DNA of 47,659 bases from Nostoc sp. FACHB-973 (lineage in GTDB: Bacteria > Cyanobacteriota > Cyanobacteriia > Cyanobacteriales > Nostocaceae): positions 1-47,659 of the forward strand of contig NZ_JACJSJ010000064.1 in the NCBI RefSeq assembly GCF_014698115.1, written 5' to 3'. The notes beneath the pieces were generated by a model, which saw only the letters and a program-made list of their open reading frames with translations, searched no databases and was not told the origin of the DNA. Positions 43,254-47,659 of this stretch are shown piece by piece (position 1 is the stretch's first letter; each line of letters begins with the position of its first letter). Position numbers and translations under genes: made by a program.

Positions 43254-43304
43254 ATTTGTCTATAAATTTACCAACTCTTCAGTCTGTTATTGATTTACTC
43301 TAGT

Positions 43305-43844
43305 ATGCGTCTTGATTCCTACACAGTCGGTAATTATATTCCTGGCGCACCTTATTGGAAGCAACTTCTGTGGTACTTTTTGGGTTCACCCTTAGTACAA
43401 AGTCGCTTGCTTCCCATGTCAGGCTTAAAAGTTTTGCTACTTCGTGTTTTTGGAGCAAAAATTGGTCAAGGTGTTCGTATCAAGCCAGGAGTTCGCATCA
43501 AATTCCCTTGGCGATTGATAGTTAGCGATTATGTATGGATTGGAGAAGATGCTTGGATTGATAACCTTGCTCTAGTCACCATTGAAAGTCATGTATGTCT
43601 ATCTCAAGGCGTTTATCTATGTACTGGTAATCATGATTGGAACCATCCTGATTTTCAACTGATTACTGCACCGATTTATATTCAAGAGAGTAGTTGGATT
43701 GCAGCCAAGGCAGTAATTGGCCCGGGAGTTACTGTTGGTCGGGGAGCAGTGCTTACCTTAGGGGGGGTAGCTAGTAGTTCATTAGAGTCGATGACAATTT
43801 ATGTGGGTAATCCAGCTCAAGCCATAAAGCAACGGAAATTGTAG
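43305..43844 (+). CDS. WcaF-like hexapeptide-repeat acetyltransferase
   Basis: About 179 residues, left-handed beta-helix. The head YTVGNYIPGAPYWKQLLWYFLGSPLVQSRLLP is typical for colanic-acid WcaF-type enzymes. The beta-helix contains AKIGQGVRIKPGVRI, DYVWIGEDAWIDNLALVTIESHVCLSQGVYLCTGNHDWNHPDF (about 70-112, with the catalytic histidine region G-N-H-D) and ESSWIAAKAVIGPGVTVGRGAVLTLGGVA. It should O-acetylate a sugar of the polysaccharide. ATG 43305 is chosen; the frame opens with TTG 43290. No ribosome binding site is visible, perhaps because the insertion element 40 bases upstream has cut it off from its original leader. Confidence 0.88.
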   Translation: MRLDSYTVGNYIPGAPYWKQLLWYFLGSPLVQSRLLPMSGLKVLLLRVFGAKIGQGVRIKPGVRIKFPWRLIVSDYVWIGEDAWIDNLALVTIESHVCLSQGVYLCTGNHDWNHPDFQLITAPIYIQESSWIAAKAVIGPGVTVGRGAVLTLGGVASSSLESMTIYVGNPAQAIKQRKL

Positions 43845-43962
43845 GTAGAGACTGTTGTGGATTGATATCCTACCCCACTGCATTCGGCACTCCCAATGCA
43901 ATGGGGGTATGACTCAAGTAGTTAAGGAGGTTGTAGCTAATCACAGGAAAATCCCACAACTA

Positions 43963-44065
43963 ATACCATTTCCAAAAATCTTTGCAACACATGAATCGAC
44001 TGTAGGGGCGTACAGCTGTACGCCCCTACCTATGTATCTGTATCAGGTATTTCGTGAAATGGTAT
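43963..44065. mobile_element. Small nested repeat element
   Basis: ATACCATTTC (43963-43972) and GAAATGGTAT (44056-44065) are perfect 10-bp inverted repeats bounding a 103-bp segment. Inside lies a perfect 28-bp palindrome (44002-44029). No coding capacity. The arrangement resembles miniature elements or palindromic repeats of cyanobacteria. Confidence 0.5.
44002..44029. repeat. 28-bp perfect palindrome
   Basis: GTAGGGGCGTACAG followed by its exact reverse complement. It sits inside the 103-bp nested element and can form a strong cruciform or RNA hairpin in the 297-base space between the convergent acetyltransferase and secreted-protein genes. Confidence 0.9.
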
Positions 44066-44095
44066 AACAATCAAAAAGAAATACATCCTACTCTC

Positions 44096-44123
44096 GTACA
44101 GACGCGATTAATCGCGTCTGTAC
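44096..44123. repeat. 28-bp perfect palindrome, relative of the one at 4016
   Basis: GTACAGACGCGATT followed by its exact reverse complement. The central 18 bases GACGCGATTAATCGCGTC equal those of the palindrome at 4016-4043. It lies 19 bases from the stop codon of the leftward secreted-protein gene and may end its transcript. Confidence 0.9.
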
Positions 44124-44141
44124 CTACTCCCCATTTTGATC

Positions 44142-45785
44142 TTATGGAGACAAGAACTTAGTCGGGTTCATGCCATCAGAATCTATTAGAGTCTGTTGAA
44201 CCAGACCATTGACAAGTTTGACAACATACACAGACCCTGCCCTTCTAGCACGTAAAGTCAGAGTTCCCAGTTTGTTATCAATCTTCACCCTCACATCGCG
44301 GTCATTGCCCACATTCGCCCAAGCAGTAACTAGCCAACGGTCTTCACCGTTAATTTTGCGTGCCAGCACACGAACGGTTGGTACGGTAACAGGTCCCCAT
44401 CTACCTTGTAATTGCTGTGTCTGACCTTCCGCAGGAAACTCCATTGCTGGCAATACCTTAGTCCAACTTTGATAGGGATGCAGATTTGGCCCCGGCAAAA
44501 GGTCGCCCTTACGCAAGTACTCCTCTAAATGTGAGAACAAGGCATGGGCGTGACCTTGTATTGTTAATTGTCGAATCAGTGTGGGAGTTGTCGCACCAAT
44601 CGGCCTGTTGTAGTTGAGTGCTTCCCACACTGGTCCACTACATACGAAATACCCACCTACAGACCCGATGGCTCCTGCTGTGTAGTAAGTTTTCATCATA
44701 CCCATAAAGGTATCTGGACTGGAGATTGGTTGACCAGTGTAACCTTCCCAACCCATACTTACCCAAGGATAAGTAAACTTCTGTCCCAGACTGATTGCCC
44801 CAGAAATATTATTCAACGCTTGTGTTAATGCGTCCCACGCCACTCCGGTGTTGTACTCTATACCAGTCCAGCCAGAGTTATGAAAGTTGTAATACATTTC
44901 TGGAGCGGTATAATCAGATACGATTGGTTTCCGAGAAGAGTCCAGGAAATTTTCGTATTTGAACATATACCATGCCCATCCCGCCCAGCGACCACGCTCA
45001 GTACCATATTGTTCCTGATACCAAGAGTACATTGGTCGAGACTGCAAGCTACTAAACAACTTCTCTTTGAGTACTCCTTCCTGTCGTGCTTTGTTGCGAG
45101 ATATATAGGCAAACCAGTCGTTCAGACCGGAATTATTGAAGTCAGCTTTTACTTGAGGATCTTGTCCGAAGTACTGTTCAGGATCATTGTCACCAGGAAT
45201 CCAAAGCCCACTCTCACCTTGGTTAAGGATTACTTTGATAGGTTGCCCAGCAGTTTTCTCTAATGGACCGAGCAATTTTCCATAGAAGTCACCGATGATT
45301 TGAAATGCCTCATTTGGTGCAGCAGGACTGACTATTGCTCGACCACCGTTGAGAATGATCTTTCCATTCTTGTCATGTAACCAGGTGCTCGCCGGCAGCT
45401 TGGGAAGGTAAGAGTGACGCCCATCGTAGTTATCATAAAATCTATACACCTCTCCTACCATGACTATAGGTTGGTAGCGGGCAGGATAAGCTAGGGCAAC
45501 TTTTGCTAAATCGGCTCTGTCTATTGGTAGTCCATACCCCCAATAGTCAGCTAATTCAATGTAAGTTTCTTTCGATAGCCCACAATGTGCTTGACCCAAA
45601 GGGAACAGAGTATTGCCTTTTTTAAATACGGGTCGAGGCTCGGCTTTAAGATGATCTAATGGAGTGGATTGTGAATTCAGGGTTTGAGCATATAGTGGCG
45701 TATTAACGACCATACCCAGAGTCATTGCAAAGCTAAGCGCCGAAGAAATAGTCGAGCGCATCGAACCTAAATGAAGCTTTTTCAT
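44142..45785 (-). CDS. Secreted protein of unknown function, hydrolase-like features
   Basis: A 547-residue protein with a signal peptide: MKKLHLGSMRSTISSALSFA head, hydrophobic core and a likely cleavage near PLYAQT (about residue 34). The mature part is rich in Trp, Tyr and Gly. Segments such as IKVILNQGESGLWIPGDNDPEQYFG (about 184-208), WAGWAWYMFKYENFLD, NNSGWTGIEYN-like and TYPWVSMGWEGYTGQPISSP recall the aromatic-rich cleft and acidic residues of TIM-barrel glycoside hydrolases. The end (VRVLARKINGEDRWLVTAWANVGNDRDVRVKID) resembles a beta-sandwich. No glycoside hydrolase family is claimed. GGAG lies a few bases before the ATG. It is convergent with the polysaccharide locus; acting on the polysaccharide is a guess. 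Confidence 0.7.
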   Translation of the reverse strand: MKKLHLGSMRSTISSALSFAMTLGMVVNTPLYAQTLNSQSTPLDHLKAEPRPVFKKGNTLFPLGQAHCGLSKETYIELADYWGYGLPIDRADLAKVALAYPARYQPIVMVGEVYRFYDNYDGRHSYLPKLPASTWLHDKNGKIILNGGRAIVSPAAPNEAFQIIGDFYGKLLGPLEKTAGQPIKVILNQGESGLWIPGDNDPEQYFGQDPQVKADFNNSGLNDWFAYISRNKARQEGVLKEKLFSSLQSRPMYSWYQEQYGTERGRWAGWAWYMFKYENFLDSSRKPIVSDYTAPEMYYNFHNSGWTGIEYNTGVAWDALTQALNNISGAISLGQKFTYPWVSMGWEGYTGQPISSPDTFMGMMKTYYTAGAIGSVGGYFVCSGPVWEALNYNRPIGATTPTLIRQLTIQGHAHALFSHLEEYLRKGDLLPGPNLHPYQSWTKVLPAMEFPAEGQTQQLQGRWGPVTVPTVRVLARKINGEDRWLVTAWANVGNDRDVRVKIDNKLGTLTLRARRAGSVYVVKLVNGLVQQTLIDSDGMNPTKFLSP

Positions 45786-45854
45786 TAAGTCTCCTTAGCA
45801 GCACACAGGGAACAACAAATTACTGTATGCGAATATATTTGCACACGAATAATT

Positions 45855-45893
45855 AAGCGATTTCACTACTATAAAAAGTAGTAAAATTCGCTT
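45855..45893. promoter_or_regulatory. Hairpin upstream of the secreted-protein gene
   Basis: AAGCGA (45855-45860) pairs with TCGCTT (45888-45893) and ACTACT (45865-45870) with AGTAGT (45877-45882), and T-rich bases follow on the plus strand. It lies 70-108 bases upstream of the leftward start at 45785, so it may be a leader structure or operator there, or a rightward terminator with no visible gene. Confidence 0.35.
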
Positions 45894-45932
45894 TTTTATA
45901 AGCGAGTACAGTTTATTAATTTTTAGTAAAGT

Positions 45933-45993
45933 TAGTCAAGAGTAGTTTCTTGGACTAAATATCTCCCATAAAATCAAAACTACTCTCTGACTA
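45933..45993. repeat. 16-bp stem with single-base bulge, RNA-like structure
   Basis: TAGTCAAGAGTAGTTT (45933-45948) pairs along its whole length with AAACTACTCT-TGACTA (45977-45993), apart from one bulged C at 45987. The loop is 28 bases. A run of nine T residues lies about 20 bases further on. The structure lies in a 1.19-kb spacer. Confidence 0.5.
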
Positions 45994-46423
45994 GGTTAGG
46001 GCGTTTGATTTTTTTTTCTTATTAGCCAAATTTACGTCAATATACGTGCAGTTAATACCATCACAACCTTTATTTTGTAACCAGCTGACTTAAAACAAAT
46101 ATCGCTTCAGTATATGTACTCCCTCACCTACGACTATTAATGTTAAGTTCCTACTTATTGCCCATAAATGGTATCTATAAGATACAAAAACTTATATTTT
46201 AAGTACTGCTAAATACCAAATAATTCAATTTTGTACTTAAAACAAAGTACGTGTTGATAAACAGCAATTTGGGTTATTACATACCTAAGTGTGTAGCACT
46301 AGTAAGCTTTGTGTTTCGTAGCCCAAGAATTACTTTTACATATCATTAGAGTAATCAAAATAATCTATCCTTAATAATTTATTTTTAATACTATTTAGTT
46401 GTTTATTTATATAGTTATAAATT

Positions 46424-46473
46424 ACATATAGTAATGCGCTTTGATTTTTGAACTTATTTAGGTAAGTAGGGAG
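46424..46473. repeat. Dispersed repeat, copy B
   Basis: Matches 2851-2900, including CTTTGATTTTTGAACTTATT and the end TAGGGAG. Right after it (46488-46506) lies TTTTTGGTTCCCAAAATGA, which recurs with one change at 27133-27151. Confidence 0.6.
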
Positions 46474-46812
46474 AAGCCACTGCCGTCTTTTTGGTTCCCA
46501 AAATGAGCAAATACCATCAAGTGGCGTTGGGAGTAGGGAATAATAAATCAGTCTTTTCAAGTTGAGGGCGAGTTTTTTCACGCAATAAAATAGGAGTCGT
46601 ATATTATTAACGAATCTTTTCTTGCACTCAATAATGAAATAGTTTTCAGGCAAATTTTAGAAGTACTTGCTTGGGTTATTTAAAAAATTAAATTATTATA
46701 AGCTAGTAGCATTATAAGAATTAACTGAAGATGAGCAGTTTCTCAAAAAAGTGTTGCTAGTCACTAATCATAACTAACGTTTTCACCACTTTATCTTCCC
46801 TCGAACAAATGG

Positions 46813-46913
46813 TTCACCCGATTGGGTGAATGCGATCGCCTGCTCACGAACTACTCTGAAAGAAGGTGCAGTTTTGATTGTGCGAGCATCATCGCTAACA
46901 GAATCAAAACTGC
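46813..46913 (+). promoter_or_regulatory. Two hairpins in front of the PAS-sensor gene
   Basis: TTCACCC (46813-46819) / GGGTGAA (46824-46830) is a 7-bp hairpin. GCAGTTTTGATT (46868-46879) / AATCAAAACTGC (46902-46913) is a perfect 12-bp inverted repeat with a 22-base loop. Both are within 165 bases of the GTG start and may be operators or leader structures. Confidence 0.35.
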
Positions 46914-46973
46914 TCGATTGGCTATTCTAGCTTCTAATTATACATTAATAACTTGTCTATAAAGGGTCGAAAA

Positions 46974-47659
46974 GTGGATGAAATCGTTGTAGAATCCCTG
47001 TGTACACCAAATTGTCAGCAAGAGGTTATTAACCTGCTATCAAAAAATGCTGTCAATTTTCCAGGAGTTATTTTCCAAGTTCTGCAACGGCAGGATGCTT
47101 CTGTGTCCGTGCTTTATCTTAGTTCTGGTTGTAAAGATTTGTATGAAATAGAACCAGAAGTTATACAAGCGGACTTTCGGGTGTTATGCAAACTGATTCA
47201 TCCACACGATATAAAAGCTTTTGCAGAATCTATAGCTGTTTGTAGCAATACTTTTACACCTTGGCATTGGGAAGGTCGCATCATCACCCCTAGTGGCAAA
47301 TTGAAGTGGATTCAAGGTACTTCTGGTGCAGAACTACAAGAAGAAGGCGATTTGCTTTGGAATGGCTTAGTCATGGATATTACAGAGCAAAAACAAGCCC
47401 AAGAAAAATTGCAAGAGAGTGAAGCGCGGTATAAAGCAATTTTGTCTGCTATTCCAGATTTGATGTTTCGCATTAGCCGCGATGGCGAATATCTCGATTT
47501 AAAAAGTGAGGGAGCAAATGTCACACTCGATCGAGAAGAAATAGTGGGAAAAAATTTGCAGGAATTATTGCCGAGTGATGTTGCGGCCATTAGCCGAGAA
47601 GCGATCGCTAAAACTTTAGACTCTGGAACTTTACAAACTTGCGAATATCAGCTACCTAC
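46974..47659 (+). CDS. PAS-domain sensor protein, N-terminal part (runs off the window)
   Basis: Open from GTG 46974 to the window end, 228 codons. The first PAS/PAC domain (about 20-142) shows FPGVIFQVLQRQDASVSVLYLSSGCKDLYEI, the PAS fold, and WHWEGRIITPSGKLKWIQGTSG...GLVMDITEQKQAQEKL, the classic PAC end. A second PAS begins near 150 (SEARYKAILSAIPDLMFRISRDGEYLDL). The rest of the gene would be a histidine kinase or a GGDEF/EAL protein; that cannot be known here. The GTG start is supported by AAAGGG (46961-46966) seven bases before it; the frame opens only at 46938. No membrane segment, so cytosolic sensing is likely. Confidence 0.85.
   Translation, partial: MDEIVVESLCTPNCQQEVINLLSKNAVNFPGVIFQVLQRQDASVSVLYLSSGCKDLYEIEPEVIQADFRVLCKLIHPHDIKAFAESIAVCSNTFTPWHWEGRIITPSGKLKWIQGTSGAELQEEGDLLWNGLVMDITEQKQAQEKLQESEARYKAILSAIPDLMFRISRDGEYLDLKSEGANVTLDREEIVGKNLQELLPSDVAAISREAIAKTLDSGTLQTCEYQLP

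Larger units (their letters stand above)
41720..43264 (+). mobile_element. IS607-like insertion element with tnpA remnant and tnpB
   Basis: A remnant of serine recombinase gene tnpA and a full tnpB lie head to tail and in the order typical for IS607. TATAGACA at 41720-41727 is repeated in inverted form as TGTCTATA at 43257-43264 and is used here as tentative boundaries; IS607 ends lack long inverted repeats, so exact ends are uncertain. The element separates the YdcF-like gene from the WcaF-like gene. With tnpA inactive it should be unable to transpose on its own. Confidence 0.6.
45786..46973. other. Repeat- and hairpin-rich intergenic region
   Basis: This 1.19-kb AT-rich spacer separates the divergent secreted-protein and PAS-sensor genes. 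It holds hairpins at 45855, 45933, 46813 and 46868, the second copies of two dispersed repeats (46424-46473 and 46488-46506) and one GCGATCGC site. A leftward open frame (46336-46653) overlaps the repeats and looks non-coding. Confidence 0.5.

Noticed and set aside
41700..43300. Lack of GCGATCGC sites in the insertion element as a sign of foreign origin
   Set aside because: Other gaps of similar or greater length occur in the window (for example 22.7-25.8 kb), so the absence is not informative.
11948..43844. Identification of the locus as the heterocyst envelope polysaccharide island
   Set aside because: Several gene types are shared, but no specific hep gene order could be recognised from sequence alone.
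43855..44067. Rightward 70-codon frame after the WcaF-like gene
   Set aside because: It runs through the inverted repeats and the 28-bp palindrome of an intergenic element and has no family look.
46110..46135. TACTCCCTCACC, resembling the unpaired motif of the cyanobacterial small RNA Yfr1
   Set aside because: The motif differs from the conserved form and the two flanking hairpins of Yfr1 are absent.
46336..46653. Leftward 105-codon frame in the spacer before the PAS sensor
   Set aside because: It covers two dispersed repeats; its composition follows the AT-rich background and no start signal is seen.
1..47659. CRISPR arrays, tRNA and rRNA genes
   Set aside because: No regularly spaced direct repeats and no tRNA or rRNA sequences were recognised on reading either strand.

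Overview
The window looks like chromosomal DNA of a filamentous, probably Nostoc-type cyanobacterium. It begins in a photosystem II D1 gene (psbA). It carries the cyanobacterial repeat GCGATCGC about two dozen times by eye count. It also has families of short palindromic repeats and cyanobacterium-typical proteins of unknown function (DUF6335, DUF2267). Genus is inferred; no rRNA or other marker gene is present.

Layout. 1-8.1 kb holds assorted housekeeping and stress genes: psbA (partial), a HIT protein, a membrane glycosyltransferase, a glycerophosphodiesterase, a Rieske protein, DUF6335, DUF2267, a DJ-1/PfpI fused to a ferritin-like domain, a small exported protein and a cupin. 8.5-43.8 kb is one large surface-polysaccharide locus. 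It starts with a divergently oriented Wzc-type chain-length protein/tyrosine kinase and a 1.3-kb intergenic region. It continues with a GT4 enzyme, an ABC-2 exporter (Wzm/Wzt-like), an amino-sugar module (dehydrogenase, two PLP aminotransferases, NAD epimerase, two hexapeptide acyltransferases), a 1007-residue DUF4082/Ig-like/dimethylformamidase-like protein and a Tat-signal protein. Then comes a long run of glycosyltransferases (GT2, GT4, GT61, a CgeB-like multidomain enzyme, a GT-A-like protein), two or three methyltransferases, an O-antigen ligase/polymerase-like membrane protein, a YdcF-like protein and a WcaF-like acetyltransferase. 44.1-47.7 kb holds a secreted protein of unknown function on the opposite strand, a repeat-rich 1.2-kb spacer and the start of a PAS-domain sensor.

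How it works together (inference). The amino-sugar module would make N-acylated amino sugar nucleotides. The glycosyltransferases assemble a heteropolysaccharide, methyltransferases may decorate or cap it, and the Wzt carbohydrate-binding C-terminus would select chains for export through Wzm. The Wzc-like protein and ligase/polymerase-like protein belong to the alternative Wzy pathway, so the locus mixes both export logics or serves two polymers.

Mobile DNA. An IS607-like element sits between the YdcF-like and WcaF-like genes. Its serine recombinase gene (tnpA) is reduced to an 82-codon remnant with an internal stop, while tnpB is full length. This TnpB lacks zinc-ribbon cysteines and has glycine where the RuvC-II glutamate is expected; a glutamate further downstream may replace it. 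Two small hairpins at the 3' end of tnpB fit the place where a guide (omega) RNA would lie. Other repeats include three perfect 28-bp palindromes, one of them inside the 3' end of a coding gene, a 117-bp MITE-like element, and strong hairpins between genes.
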